This document shows positions 22,023 to 31,310 of a stretch of 34,988 nucleotides of DNA, piece after piece. The DNA comes from a virus: IMG/VR virus record IMGVR_UViG_3300027734_000182, positions 1 to 34,988 of that record. One strand, written 5' to 3'. The translations under genes and the position numbers were made by a program. A model generated the notes under the pieces. That model searched no databases, was not told where the DNA came from, and worked only from the letters and a program-made list of their open reading frames with translations. Numbering within the stretch: the first letter of the stretch is position 1; every line of letters starts with the position of its first letter.

Positions 22023-22480
22023 AGTGCGGCCTCATCGTCAAGTTCCTCTTGGCGTTTGGCTTCCATTACCATTAGTTGCATTTCAATATTTGCAACTTCT
22101 TGTCTGTAAGCTACTGCCGCAAGGATGTTATCCCGTTGTCTTTCAAGGTAGCTTATTGACCGTTGTAAATCTTCTGTTTCAGCTAACGGTATATCAGCCT
22201 TAACCTCTTGTTTTGATTGTACTTTAGTTTGCTTAACTTTAGCAACAGGATCAATTAAATCCTTAAATGCTTGCTTGCGTGAAGCATTAGCATCTTTTGT
22301 AGCTTGCTCTAATTTGCGTTGGCGTTCAGCAATCTTTAGCTGAATCTTTTGTATTCTGCGTAATTCTTCTTTTGTTACCCAAGCATCATCACCGCCTACC
22401 CTAGTTTCTACAGGTGGTTGGCCATATATTTGAAATGCGTTATTTTGAAACGCATTAGCTTGGAAAGCAGTAGAAAACAT
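22004..22480 (-). CDS. Hypothetical coiled-coil protein of the fibre module
   Basis: A 158-aa protein. It starts with the repetitive MFSTAFQANAFQNNAFQIYG, a head found on many small phage structural proteins, then a long charged coiled coil (about residues 35-150), ending in a run of five leucines. Its ATG shares one base with the stop of the glycine-rich fibre gene and its end overlaps the glycosyltransferase. It may be a fibre-associated linker or chaperone; no family role is known. Confidence 0.6.
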   Translation of the reverse strand: MFSTAFQANAFQNNAFQIYGQPPVETRVGGDDAWVTKEELRRIQKIQLKIAERQRKLEQATKDANASRKQAFKDLIDPVAKVKQTKVQSKQEVKADIPLAETEDLQRSISYLERQRDNILAAVAYRQEVANIEMQLMVMEAKRQEELDDEAALLLLLH

Positions 22481-23448
22481 TAGGCTGTGTAATTGCCAGA
22501 TGTTGTAAATGTGTGGATGCTATAACCGCCAGATGATGTATATGTTCCACCTGTACCACGCTGAGAACCAGCATAAGAAATAATAAATATGCCTGAACCT
22601 CCAGCGCCACCAGTTTGCGTAGAACCAGCAGTTCCTGATGCGCCTCCTCCTCCACCGCCTAAATTGGCAGAAGCGGCATTACCATTTCCACCGCCTGAAG
22701 CACCACCATTTGCGCCCCCACCCGTACCGCCTACTCCTGTAGTTCCGCTAATGTAAACACCACCGCCACCACCTCCAGCGTAGTATGTATTTGTCCCTGA
22801 AAGTGCAGAAGCTGAACCAGCCCCACCGTTACCACCATTGGTTGAACTTCCAGCAGTCCCTACGGCACTTGCGCCTCCACCGCCCCCTCCACCGTAAGCT
22901 GAAGCGCCACCGCCAATACCACCGCCATAGCCTTGTCCGCTAGTTCCGCTACCGCCAGCACTACCGCCCCATCCACCGCCACCTCCTGAACCGCCTGACA
23001 AGCCAGTATAGTTTCCGCTTGCCGCACCTCCACCGCCTACAGAAGTTTGCAATAATCCAGTTGTATTTGAACCTGATGTTCCATTATTTGCTGTATCAGG
23101 CGCACCAGCACCCCCAGCACCGATAGATATTGAATAAACAGTTCCTGAAGTTAAGGTAGTGGTATTGGCTAAAAACCCACCTGCGCCTCCACCGCCTCCA
23201 GTAGCATAATTTCCTGTAATAGTAGGCCTTACTGCGCCCCCGCCACCTCCACCAGCTACAGAAAGATAACTGACTGTGTAACCATTTGAAGCAACTGAAA
23301 CCCACCCACCACTAGAACCAGCATAAATTTCATAAGCAGATAATGTAGTGTTATATCCTTGCTGACCCAATGCAGGGCTTGACGGTCTACCAGCAGTAGT
23401 CCATTGTGCAGGGCTTATACCTGCTGTGCCATCAATAATTACAGACAT
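22480..23448 (-). CDS. Glycine-rich tail fibre / adhesin, paralogue 2
   Basis: A 322-aa protein. It starts with a fibre head (IIDGTAGISPAQWTTAGRPS, then LSAYEIYAGSSGGWVSVAS), then YTVSYLSVAGGGGGG, a beta domain (YSISIGAGGAGAP) and about 160 residues of G-rich repeats, ending in HTFTTSGNYTA. It has the same core plan as 8030-8947 and 23820-24899 but a different end. Probably a receptor-binding fibre tip with polyglycine-II packing. Confidence 0.7.
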   Translation of the reverse strand: MSVIIDGTAGISPAQWTTAGRPSSPALGQQGYNTTLSAYEIYAGSSGGWVSVASNGYTVSYLSVAGGGGGGAVRPTITGNYATGGGGGAGGFLANTTTLTSGTVYSISIGAGGAGAPDTANNGTSGSNTTGLLQTSVGGGGAASGNYTGLSGGSGGGGGWGGSAGGSGTSGQGYGGGIGGGASAYGGGGGGGASAVGTAGSSTNGGNGGAGSASALSGTNTYYAGGGGGGVYISGTTGVGGTGGGANGGASGGGNGNAASANLGGGGGGASGTAGSTQTGGAGGSGIFIISYAGSQRGTGGTYTSSGGYSIHTFTTSGNYTA

Positions 23449-23456
23449 ATAACTCC

Positions 23457-23807
23457 TTAAATTGTTACTTCAACCCAAGATGTAGTAGCTTCATCCCATT
23501 TGTATGGCTTGCCGTCTGTTGGATAAGCTACTGGCGCTTCCCATGTCCATGTAGGGGCTGAAATTGTCCAGCTTGCGTATGGTTGTGGGGCATAAAACAC
23601 ATCATTTGTAGCATCGTATGTGTAGCCAATACCAGCGTAATTACCACGCAAGGGTGTGCCGCCATTTGTATGCTGACCGCCATGCGTGTTATAGCTAGTC
23701 TGTAACCATGTACCTGCGCTTGAATCAACGAATGTATCAAAGAAATCAGGTTCAGCCACAATAACTTGAGTAACCTTTCCGTCTACTACTTTTGCAAAAT
23801 GTCCCAT
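23457..23807 (-). CDS. Small fibre-associated protein
   Basis: A 116-aa protein of a family seen near tail fibres of many aquatic phages: GHFAKVVDGKVTQVIVAEPDF at the start, GYTYDATNDVFYAPQPYASW in the middle, and a tryptophan-rich end (WTWEAPVAYPTDGKPYKWDE). It looks like a compact beta domain, perhaps a fibre cap or chaperone. AAGGAG precedes the ATG. Exact role unknown. Confidence 0.65.
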   Translation of the reverse strand: MGHFAKVVDGKVTQVIVAEPDFFDTFVDSSAGTWLQTSYNTHGGQHTNGGTPLRGNYAGIGYTYDATNDVFYAPQPYASWTISAPTWTWEAPVAYPTDGKPYKWDEATTSWVEVTI

Positions 23808-23819
23808 GTAAATCTCCTT

Positions 23820-24899
23820 TTAAGCTGTGTATGTACCGCTAGATGTGAATTTGATAATAGTGCTTGTCAGGTATGTAGTTATGGTTGGTGAACCAGTTGT
23901 AGTGCCTGAATAATTTGCAGTAGGTACAGAAAGAATAACAACCCCTGAACCCCCATTACCTCCAGCCGCAGTTGCTGTGTAATTAGCATTTCCGCCTCCA
24001 CCGCCTCCGCCTCCGCCTGTGTTGGCAGAACCGTTGCCGCCAGCAGTTCCTCCGCCCCCTGTACCTCCTCCAGCACCAGCAGATGCACCTCCTCCATTAC
24101 CACCTGCACCAGCAGTTCCAGTAGTAATTGCTCCGCCTCCACCGCCAGCGTAAAATACTGCGCTACCAGTAATTGAATTTGATGCGCCTACACCACCATC
24201 GCCACCATTTGAGCCAGTTCCTGCTGAAGCTACTGCACCAGCGCCACCTCCGCCTCCAGAAGAATAAGTCCCAGTACCTACAACACCTGAAGAACCTGCA
24301 AAACCTTGCCCTGAAGTTCCGCTACCGCCAGAATTTGTTACATATCCACCACCGCCTGAACCACCGCTTCCTCCTGCGTTATTTGGAATACTTCCGCCTG
24401 CGCCACCACCATACCCACCACCAACAGCAGTCAAACTAATTGCAGTCGAACTTGTACCAGCATTATTTGTAGTAGTAGTCCCTGCGCCACCAGCGCCAAC
24501 TACAATGGTATATGTAGTTCCAATGGTTAATGTTGTTGTTCCACTAAGCAAGCCTCCAGCGCCACCACCACCACCAACAGGCGCATTAACAACCCCACCC
24601 CCTGAACCACCTCCGCCAACCATTAAATAACTAGCAGAATATCCTTGATTTGTAATTGAAATCCATGCAATTCCTGAATAAATTTCAGTAACATTTGTTG
24701 TAGTGTTGTAGCGAATCATTCCAGCCGCTAAAGAACTAGGTCTTTGTGCAGTAGTACCAGTAGGAACAACTAAAGCGCCTGTAGTTGAAGCGGCAGTAAT
24801 AATGCCTGAATCAGCAGTTAAAGCTAAAGTTCCTGTTGTGTCAGGGCTTATATTAAAAGCTGTTCCGCTAGTTGTACCAGTTCTAATAATAGATGCCAT
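23820..24899 (-). CDS. Glycine-rich tail fibre / adhesin, paralogue 3
   Basis: A 359-aa protein. The fibre head (GTTAQRPSSLAAGMIRYNTT ... EIYSGIAWISI) spans about residues 45-85. The glycine core follows (ASYLMVGGGGSGGG, YTIVVGAGGAG, repeated GGSGGGG blocks). The end, LSVPTANYSGTTTGSPTITT and IKFTSSGTYTA, is nearly the same as in the 8030-8947 protein. The start overlaps the 63-aa gene by one base (TAATG). Confidence 0.7.
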   Translation of the reverse strand: MASIIRTGTTSGTAFNISPDTTGTLALTADSGIITAASTTGALVVPTGTTAQRPSSLAAGMIRYNTTTNVTEIYSGIAWISITNQGYSASYLMVGGGGSGGGVVNAPVGGGGGAGGLLSGTTTLTIGTTYTIVVGAGGAGTTTTNNAGTSSTAISLTAVGGGYGGGAGGSIPNNAGGSGGSGGGGYVTNSGGSGTSGQGFAGSSGVVGTGTYSSGGGGGAGAVASAGTGSNGGDGGVGASNSITGSAVFYAGGGGGAITTGTAGAGGNGGGASAGAGGGTGGGGTAGGNGSANTGGGGGGGGGNANYTATAAGGNGGSGVVILSVPTANYSGTTTGSPTITTYLTSTIIKFTSSGTYTA

Positions 24900-25090
24900 T
24901 ATGTACCTGAAGTAGAAGCCAATAAATAATAAGTTGTGCCATTGATAACAATGGAAATTTTATTAGTTACTGTGTTTGTAGTTGAAGATGAAACAACTAA
25001 AGGCAATGTAACTGCCTGTGTTCCTGCTACAGCAGGGGCAGTTAATGTAATTGTTCCGCTTGTATCACCTGAAATAACAATGGATGCCAT
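24899..25090 (-). CDS. Short fibre-head protein
   Basis: A 63-aa protein matching the N-terminal head found on many fibre proteins (MASIVISGDTSGTITLTAPA, then AGTQAVTLP). The downstream part of such a fibre is missing, so it may be a free-standing adaptor or a remnant separated from the next gene by the TAATG overlap. The next gene begins with a similar MASI-start head. Confidence 0.6.
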   Translation of the reverse strand: MASIVISGDTSGTITLTAPAVAGTQAVTLPLVVSSSTTNTVTNKISIVINGTTYYLLASTSGT

Positions 25091-25099
25091 TTTTTTACC

Positions 25100-27169
25100 T
25101 TATAAAACTACCCAGCGACTACCGCTAGGAACAGTTACAGATTGACCTGTTGCTACAGTTACAGGGCCTACAGACATTGCATTATATCCACTAGCAATAC
25201 TAAAACTTGCGCCTACTGTGGCGTTGTTCATTACTAAACCATTGCTTGCAACTAGGTTAGGTGCGGTCAATGTTGAACTTGCATAAGTAAAGCTAGAGTT
25301 AGCGCCAAAAGCACCAGCATTGTTGTATTGAACTTGGGTATCAGAACCAGCAGGACTAGCCGCTACTGTTGCCCATGTGCCATCACCACGCCAATAAGTG
25401 CTAGATGTTGCACCTGTACCGCTATTTAAGTTAGTTACAGGTAAATTGCCAGTTACTTGGGTAGCTAGGCTTACATTGGATAATGTGCCACCAAGGGTCA
25501 AATTTCCACTTGAAGTTACCGTGCCAGTTAATGTAATACCGTTTACTGTGCCTGTGCCACCTACGCTAGTTACAGACCCACTACCTTTTCCATTAAAAGT
25601 ATTCCAATCGGTACTTGTCAAATAACCGTTAGTTGTTGTATTGGCGGCAGCCATGCTAATAGCTGGGGTTGCACCACCACTACTTACTACTGGGGCAGTT
25701 CCAGTAACAGAAGTAACTGTCCCTTGTGGATTAGAAGCGGTAGTTATGCTAGTTACACGACCATAAGTATCAATAGTGACTACTGGAATAAGACTAGATG
25801 AACCAGTTGTTCCAGCCGTTGCTACACCACTTGCAAGGTCAATTACAGGGGTTGTTCCACCTGTAGAAGTAATGCGACCAGTAGTTCCGCTAACGCTAGT
25901 TACCGTGCCACCGCTAGATGGGCTTGTATTGGTAATAGTGAAGTTAGGGTATGTACCGCTAGTGCTTATGCCTGTGCCAGCAGTTAAAACTACTGTTTGG
26001 TCAGGCGCACTATTGGTAATAGTTAATGTACCGCTAGTAGTAATAGGGCTACCACTAACAGTTATTCCTGTGCCTGCGGTTGCTGCTACGCTTGTAACTG
26101 TGCCTGTATTACCTGTAAGCAAAGTGCCATTAGCAGTTACTGTATTTGCAAAAACAGCAGTTGAATCTTGGTTTATGGTTAAAGCGGTAACTTGGGTAGT
26201 TGTTGTATTAGGTGTAACTTTGATTACAGCCTTTGTACCCCTAGCAACAGCACCCCACGCTTCTGTAGCAACACCCTCTAAAGAAGCCTGTGGATAACCT
26301 TCTGAAGAAGTTGTGCCGTAACCAGCTAATTCAAACTTACCTAAACTGTCACCGCTTTGTGGTGCTTGTGGTGCGCCAGCCGTACCCCTAAATTTAGTAA
26401 CACGAATAGCAGAACTATTGGCATCACTTGAATAACCACGCATAGCAATACGGGAAGATGAGTTGTTATCACCGATTGCCCTAATCTTAATAGTTGGTAC
26501 AACAGCAGTTCCAACGCCTAAATTACTTACATTGGTCAAAGACTTGTTGTTTAAGTCTACTGCGCCTGTTGCACCTGTATATGGGACTGCGCTTACATCT
26601 GCGGCAGTTAATACTACTGTGCCTGTATAGCCGTTTACGCTAGTTACCGCATCAGTATTGTCTACCTTCTGCCATGCCGATCCGTTATATACCGCCCAAT
26701 CGCCCACCACCCAATCAGTAATACCGTTGAGGTTAGTGCTACCAGCAACATTAACAACATAGTAATAACCCTTAGTACCCACAGAACTGGTGAGAGTAGG
26801 TGTATTAGTAGAGGCGTTCCATGTGCCTTGATAACTTAATGCTCCTAAAACTGCGGCTGGTAATTGGCTAATTGGTACTGTACCACTACCGTCTAGTGTT
26901 GCAACGCCATTGGCTACGCCTGCGTCTTTAGTTGATGCCGTGCCAAGACCAGTAATATCTGTATTAGGAATAGTAGATGAGGCTGTCATATTAGCCGTGC
27001 CACTACCCTTAACATAACCTGTAAGTGTTGCCGCACCTGTACCACCGTTAGCTACAGGTACAGTTCCTACTAAATCATGGCTATCGTTCCAATTAGACGG
27101 CTGAACAATTGTAGTATCACCAGCATCAGGTATTGCGCTGACAAACTTATGTTTGACTGTTATAGCCAT
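25100..27169 (-). CDS. Long tail fibre protein
   Basis: A 689-aa fibre. The head, [20 protein letters not shown] then [20 protein letters not shown], is a common podovirus fibre start. It is followed by [20 protein letters not shown] and [20 protein letters not shown] (about 108-175) and [20 protein letters not shown], then many T/S/G repeats of the TVTSV-GTGITVS type. The tail ends in a strand unit ([15 protein letters not shown]). It has no S74 or lysozyme domain. Its ATG overlaps the portal stop (TAATG). Repetitive coding creates long open frames on the other strand. Confidence 0.85.
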   Translation of the reverse strand: MAITVKHKFVSAIPDAGDTTIVQPSNWNDSHDLVGTVPVANGGTGAATLTGYVKGSGTANMTASSTIPNTDITGLGTASTKDAGVANGVATLDGSGTVPISQLPAAVLGALSYQGTWNASTNTPTLTSSVGTKGYYYVVNVAGSTNLNGITDWVVGDWAVYNGSAWQKVDNTDAVTSVNGYTGTVVLTAADVSAVPYTGATGAVDLNNKSLTNVSNLGVGTAVVPTIKIRAIGDNNSSSRIAMRGYSSDANSSAIRVTKFRGTAGAPQAPQSGDSLGKFELAGYGTTSSEGYPQASLEGVATEAWGAVARGTKAVIKVTPNTTTTQVTALTINQDSTAVFANTVTANGTLLTGNTGTVTSVAATAGTGITVSGSPITTSGTLTITNSAPDQTVVLTAGTGISTSGTYPNFTITNTSPSSGGTVTSVSGTTGRITSTGGTTPVIDLASGVATAGTTGSSSLIPVVTIDTYGRVTSITTASNPQGTVTSVTGTAPVVSSGGATPAISMAAANTTTNGYLTSTDWNTFNGKGSGSVTSVGGTGTVNGITLTGTVTSSGNLTLGGTLSNVSLATQVTGNLPVTNLNSGTGATSSTYWRGDGTWATVAASPAGSDTQVQYNNAGAFGANSSFTYASSTLTAPNLVASNGLVMNNATVGASFSIASGYNAMSVGPVTVATGQSVTVPSGSRWVVL

Positions 27170-29427
27170 TATTGAACCCCAATAATTTTACCGTCTTGTC
27201 CCCGTACCACTTGTTTAGGTCTATTGTGGTTTTCGTTAATAGTGTTTACTAGGTCACCTAGGGCTAATGTCATTTGTTGATTGCTTTGGCTAATAGCATC
27301 TGCAATAGGCTGTAATGGGTGTTGCATAGATGCGGCCATAGCTTCTTCAGATAAATAAGCCTGTTCACCAGTAGATTCATCAGCACCGATACGGGCAACT
27401 TCGATCTTTGCACCGTTGTTAATGTGCGCTAACAAGACCTGAGTATTGCGCTCGGTATTCATCTTCATCTGAGCAACCTTGATTTCCATCTCACGATCCA
27501 TCATATTGCGCTGTTCTTCAAGCTGGAATTTAAGCTGGTTTTCTTGTGCTTGATATTCTTGCTTGGCCTTCTCAAGCTCCATCTGCATCTGCATCTTCTG
27601 TTGTTCAAGCTGAGATTGAGCCTGCATCTTGGCCTGATCCATCTGCGCTTGCATCTGTAATTTTTGTATTTCAGGTGATGGTGGCTTGGGTTGACCTTCT
27701 GCCGCTTTAGCTTGTTCACGGAACTTATCAGCAGTTTCGTCAATCATGCCTTCCATTTGCTTGCCAGCCTTAAACGCTGTTACGCCAAACTTGAGCATTT
27801 CCATTAGCAACGGAGTAAGTTCAGGTACGCCCTGTGCTACTGGTAGGGCTGTCTGCATATAGCTACTGACTGCGGCCAAGAACTCAATGCGGTTTTGCTT
27901 TTCTTGCTGTTCATCCTGATAAATCATCGAATCGCTAGTCACTTCAATACGGAAGTTCTTAGCTGGTTCATTCTTTAGTAATTCAAGGGCTTTCGGTATA
28001 AGTTTTTGATCTTGCTGAGATAATTGCATTGCACCGCTAATCTTAACGATGGTGTCATCGGTAAAATGCTGGCAAATAATCTGTGCTTTGATCTGCAACA
28101 AGGCTGTAGCAAAGTTCACTACATCGTGTTGCATAGTCTTTAAACGCCCTGAAGCGTTGTTAGACTTGATAATCTGTGCGCCTAGTGTTTCGCTTGGATC
28201 GGTTTGGCCACGCTGAATGTCAGCAATGCCCATAATCTCGTAGATTTGACCCTTAACCTGATCCATAGCTTGATAAGCCATAGTCAATGCTTGAGCAATT
28301 GGGGCAATATCTACAAGGTTAATAGCTCCTGCCATGCCCTGCTTTTCAGCAAACGCACCCCAGTTTTTAATTGGCAGAAGTGAATTGTTTTCACCTTCAG
28401 TAAACAAACGCTGTAAGGATGGCTCAGATGCGTCATATACGCCACGAACCTTGAGGGCTTGAATGAATCCATCAATACGATCTGCCAGCGTGTCTAGCTG
28501 TCTTGCTTGGTCTTGGTAAAGAACAAAGTCAGGAACTGGAACAAGAGTATCAGTTGTCAGGGTTGAAAACATTGGCTTTGGACATGGCCAAAAGTTTTCA
28601 AGCTGTAGCGGATCATCACGGGTATCAAGGATCTTGCCTAAAGACTTAGATAGCCATAAAACTTGACCTGTAGTTTTATCCCAAATCTCATAAACAACGG
28701 CTTCAGATGCACCTTCGCCCATCTTTTCGTTAAATGTTTTGGATGTTTCTGGCTTGGTATCAAGCGGAATCTTACCGCCCAATTCTTCACCAAAGCGCTC
28801 AACAAGGGCTGGTCTGCCCATATAAACCTTACGCCATACTGCTGTTACTTCTTCCCATGTACGGGCTACGGTTAAGCCAAAATCACGCCAATGAACATAA
28901 TCAACAGGAGCGCACTCATATTCAATGCGTTCTTGGTTTTCACGATGGATGCCGCCTTCGGTTTCAGCTTCATCAATATCTTCTGTAATCTGGTAACCGT
29001 CATCGGGTGCGCCTTCACCTTCACCACCAGCTTCGCCAGTAATATGTGGCTCATAACGAACCCAAGCTGTACCACGCCCACCTAATAAACGGTCTTGAAC
29101 CGCTTGTTTCATGGCGCTGGCATAGTCACCATAATGTTCAACTTCATACTCCAAAGCCCGTTCTAGCATCATTGATGCCACTCGGCCTACTGGATCGTTA
29201 TCACGGAATCTACGGCTTACATCTGGTCTTGGTAAACGGGCAAATACCGCTGGGGTAATGGTTTGAACATTGCTCCACAGGATATTAAATTTGGCATTAG
29301 GGTTATTCCTAGTGCGGTTGTCATCACGGTAACGCTTAACAATCTTGTCTGCTCTGCCTTCCCATTCTTTATAAGTACGCTCGTACTGGGCAATGCAGTT
29401 GTACCAATCTTGGTATGTATGTTCCAT
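27169..29427 (-). CDS. Portal protein
   Basis: A 752-aa podovirus portal. Familiar parts are [20 protein letters not shown] and [20 protein letters not shown] at residues 33-72, the [17 protein letters not shown] block near 185, and [20 protein letters not shown] near 395. The last 200 residues are a Q/M/K/E-rich coiled coil ([20 protein letters not shown]), as in the barrel of P22-type portals. Twelve copies form the packaging and ejection channel. It follows the large terminase by four bases. Confidence 0.9.
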   Translation of the reverse strand: MEHTYQDWYNCIAQYERTYKEWEGRADKIVKRYRDDNRTRNNPNAKFNILWSNVQTITPAVFARLPRPDVSRRFRDNDPVGRVASMMLERALEYEVEHYGDYASAMKQAVQDRLLGGRGTAWVRYEPHITGEAGGEGEGAPDDGYQITEDIDEAETEGGIHRENQERIEYECAPVDYVHWRDFGLTVARTWEEVTAVWRKVYMGRPALVERFGEELGGKIPLDTKPETSKTFNEKMGEGASEAVVYEIWDKTTGQVLWLSKSLGKILDTRDDPLQLENFWPCPKPMFSTLTTDTLVPVPDFVLYQDQARQLDTLADRIDGFIQALKVRGVYDASEPSLQRLFTEGENNSLLPIKNWGAFAEKQGMAGAINLVDIAPIAQALTMAYQAMDQVKGQIYEIMGIADIQRGQTDPSETLGAQIIKSNNASGRLKTMQHDVVNFATALLQIKAQIICQHFTDDTIVKISGAMQLSQQDQKLIPKALELLKNEPAKNFRIEVTSDSMIYQDEQQEKQNRIEFLAAVSSYMQTALPVAQGVPELTPLLMEMLKFGVTAFKAGKQMEGMIDETADKFREQAKAAEGQPKPPSPEIQKLQMQAQMDQAKMQAQSQLEQQKMQMQMELEKAKQEYQAQENQLKFQLEEQRNMMDREMEIKVAQMKMNTERNTQVLLAHINNGAKIEVARIGADESTGEQAYLSEEAMAASMQHPLQPIADAISQSNQQMTLALGDLVNTINENHNRPKQVVRGQDGKIIGVQ

Positions 29428-29430
29428 GTT

Positions 29431-30774
29431 TTATATCCTGCGATTAACTATTTTGGGGGTTTCTTTCCACATCTCGTTGAGCGTTACATCCGTTTGCCCG
29501 ACATGAAGTCCTTTAATCCTTGAATCTTTGAGGATAGGGCTGTCCTCATCTTTCCAAACAACGCTGAGATAGCGGAACGCATCGGCAGAGTGGCTTGTAA
29601 AATCGTGTTTAGGGCGGTCATTAAAGCATTTTTTATCATCATTCCACTCTCTTTGATATTGACGCAAACATTCGATACCTTCTTCGCATCTATTATCAAA
29701 CCAAGCTCTAGTTAATGCAAGCCTTGTTGCTTGTATTCCATCCTGAATTGACAGGTTTGGAACAATTTTTAGGTGTTTTATGTCAATTTTTGTCGCAATT
29801 TGTTCAATTATGCTCTTACCGCCAGATGCTAAAGTTTTTGCCCGTGCATCGTGAGGCAGGTAATGGTAACCATATTTGTACCCAAACTCATATTCTTTTT
29901 GTGCTATTAAACCTGTGTAAAACGGTATTGCTTGGCCATTACTGGAATGATGGTCTAATACCCGTATCTCCCCGTACACCACCTGAAACCACCAAATGCT
30001 AGTGGAATCGTTAAACCCTAAGTCCCAAGCAGTATGACAAGGAAACATTGGGTCATAGTCAACGGTGGTAATGCGCTCAAGGTCGGTAAGCCTACGCATC
30101 TCCTGTCCATAGTACGCCCCAGTTATTGCCGCTTCAAATGAACATAGGAACTCAGCCTCGTATTGATTATCAGACATCATGCGCTGGGCATCTTCTAGCT
30201 CAGATTGTGGCAATAAGCCTGATTGATCTGCTCTTAAAGTTTTGGAGTACCAATCTGGATTGTTCTCAGCCCCCTTGTAAATGTCATAAAACCCGTTATG
30301 ACCTTTTGGCGTACCAATGAATGTAGCCCATCCACCTCTGTCTGCAAGGGCAGGGCGAATGATCTCACCCCACACACGGGGCTTCATATCAGCGTATTCG
30401 TCAAGCACAATTCCGTCAATATAATTGCCTCGGAGCGTGTCTGGAGCATCAGCGCCAAAAAGTCTAATCCTAGCCCCATTATGTAGTTGCACCCATAGTT
30501 CTGATTGGTTAGCTTTAGATAGCGCAGGTGCTGAAAATTTAAGCAAGTATTCCCATGCTACGGTTTTGGCCTGTGAGTATAGTGGGCAAAGGTAAAAATA
30601 CCTGCCATCAGGCTTGTTTTCTTTAATTGCCCTGCGGATTAGGTCATTGATAGAAGCTACGGTTTTACCTGCTCTACGGTGACAGACTAGAACTGCCCAG
30701 CGTTGTTTCCGTTTGTGGAAGTCTTTAAACGCATCTCTAGCCTTGTATTCAAACTCATGTACTACTTCAATCAT
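29431..30774 (-). CDS. terL: Terminase large subunit
   Basis: A 447-aa packaging motor. The ATPase part has Walker A CHRRAGKT (31-38), Walker B GIVLDEY with D125/E126, and the coupling motif FIGTPKG (152-158). The nuclease part has AWDLGFND with D251 and D256, LPHDARAK, and the final acidic site SHSADAFRYL near 400. It cuts and pumps DNA into the prohead through the portal. The ATG overlaps the small subunit by 8 bases. Confidence 0.93.
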   Translation of the reverse strand: MIEVVHEFEYKARDAFKDFHKRKQRWAVLVCHRRAGKTVASINDLIRRAIKENKPDGRYFYLCPLYSQAKTVAWEYLLKFSAPALSKANQSELWVQLHNGARIRLFGADAPDTLRGNYIDGIVLDEYADMKPRVWGEIIRPALADRGGWATFIGTPKGHNGFYDIYKGAENNPDWYSKTLRADQSGLLPQSELEDAQRMMSDNQYEAEFLCSFEAAITGAYYGQEMRRLTDLERITTVDYDPMFPCHTAWDLGFNDSTSIWWFQVVYGEIRVLDHHSSNGQAIPFYTGLIAQKEYEFGYKYGYHYLPHDARAKTLASGGKSIIEQIATKIDIKHLKIVPNLSIQDGIQATRLALTRAWFDNRCEEGIECLRQYQREWNDDKKCFNDRPKHDFTSHSADAFRYLSVVWKDEDSPILKDSRIKGLHVGQTDVTLNEMWKETPKIVNRRI

Positions 30775-31081
30775 CTTGCCATTTATAGATGTGGACTACT
30801 GGAGCAGTTTCATCGCCTACCATCTCAGTACGGGCTAATTTAGGTACATGGTATTCCATGACGCTTTGCAACATTCCAAATGCTTTTTCAGGATTAGGCA
30901 AAACAATGTATTTATCCTCATCGTTTTTAACGCCTTTAGCGACCTGCTCAAGCCATTCTTCCATCTTGTGAGCGTTACCATCAACAAAGCTGGCAATCGC
31001 TTCTCTGGCCATTGCTGTGGACTTGTTAGGGCTACCCTTGGGTCTACCTTTAGGATTATTTGTTTGTTGTTTATTGGGCAT
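30767..31081 (-). CDS. Terminase small subunit-like protein
   Basis: A 104-aa protein directly before the large terminase. The N-terminus is basic with the GRPKGSPNKSTAMAREAIAS motif common to phage small-terminase and DNA-binding heads. Helices follow (MEEWLEQVAKG, PEKAFGMLQSVMEYHVPKLA), and the end is short and acidic. It likely recognises the packaging site. It is the first gene of the late block behind the divergent promoter at 31097-31130. Confidence 0.75.
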   Translation of the reverse strand: MPNKQQTNNPKGRPKGSPNKSTAMAREAIASFVDGNAHKMEEWLEQVAKGVKNDEDKYIVLPNPEKAFGMLQSVMEYHVPKLARTEMVGDETAPVVHIYKWQDD

Positions 31082-31088
31082 ATCTTTA

Positions 31089-31130
31089 CCAAGTAGTTGT
31101 TAAGATAGGTTAATACTTGGTATAATTATA
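31089..31130. promoter_or_regulatory. Divergent late/accessory promoter pair with operator O5
   Basis: TATAATTATA (31121-31130) is a perfect 10-bp palindrome that gives a TATAAT -10 on both strands. Rightward: -35 TTGTTA (31097-31102), an 18-base spacer, and a TGG extended -10. Leftward: a weaker -35 (ATGTCA, about 31148-31153) serves the terminase genes. Operator O5, TTAAGATAGGTTAA (31100-31113), overlaps the rightward -35/spacer and lies just past the leftward start. It is flanked by CCAAGTA (31089-31095) and TACTTGG (31114-31120), an inverted repeat with which the leftward mRNA should begin. The rightward leader has TCAAA-gag-TTTGA (31138-31148). Confidence 0.6.
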
Positions 31131-31151
31131 TTACAAATCAAAGAGTTTGAC

Positions 31152-31310
31152 ATGCCAGAAATTAATTTAACCCGTGATGCTTTAGGAAACTTAAATTGCA
31201 ATTTAAATGATAAGGCTATTGATCTTAGTAATGATGATTATGTGGCGTTACTACAAGATGCCATACACGCATTACAGTCTGAGTTACTTACAGCAGAGTT
31301 ACAAGCCTAG
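31152..31310 (+). CDS. 52-aa plus-strand gene in the leftward block
   Basis: A small protein, MPEINLTRDALGNLNCN... to LLTAELQA: acidic, with a C-terminal helix (YVALLQDAIHALQSELLTAE). It lies just behind the strong extended -10 promoter at 31121-31126 with operator O5, and is convergent with the 425-aa gene, overlapping its end by 12 bases. No good ribosome site is visible; a small hairpin covers the leader. It could be a regulator, or a gene used at a different time from its neighbours. Function unknown. Confidence 0.55.
   Translation: MPEINLTRDALGNLNCNLNDKAIDLSNDDYVALLQDAIHALQSELLTAELQA

Noticed and set aside
24173-24439. 88-codon rightward frame rich in H, L and R
   Set aside because: Mirror of glycine repeats (GGN codons) in the adhesin gene.
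25776-26297. 173-codon rightward frame inside the long fibre gene
   Set aside because: A shadow of the repetitive T/S/G/V coding on the other strand; the product is a valine/proline-rich run without domains or a ribosome site.
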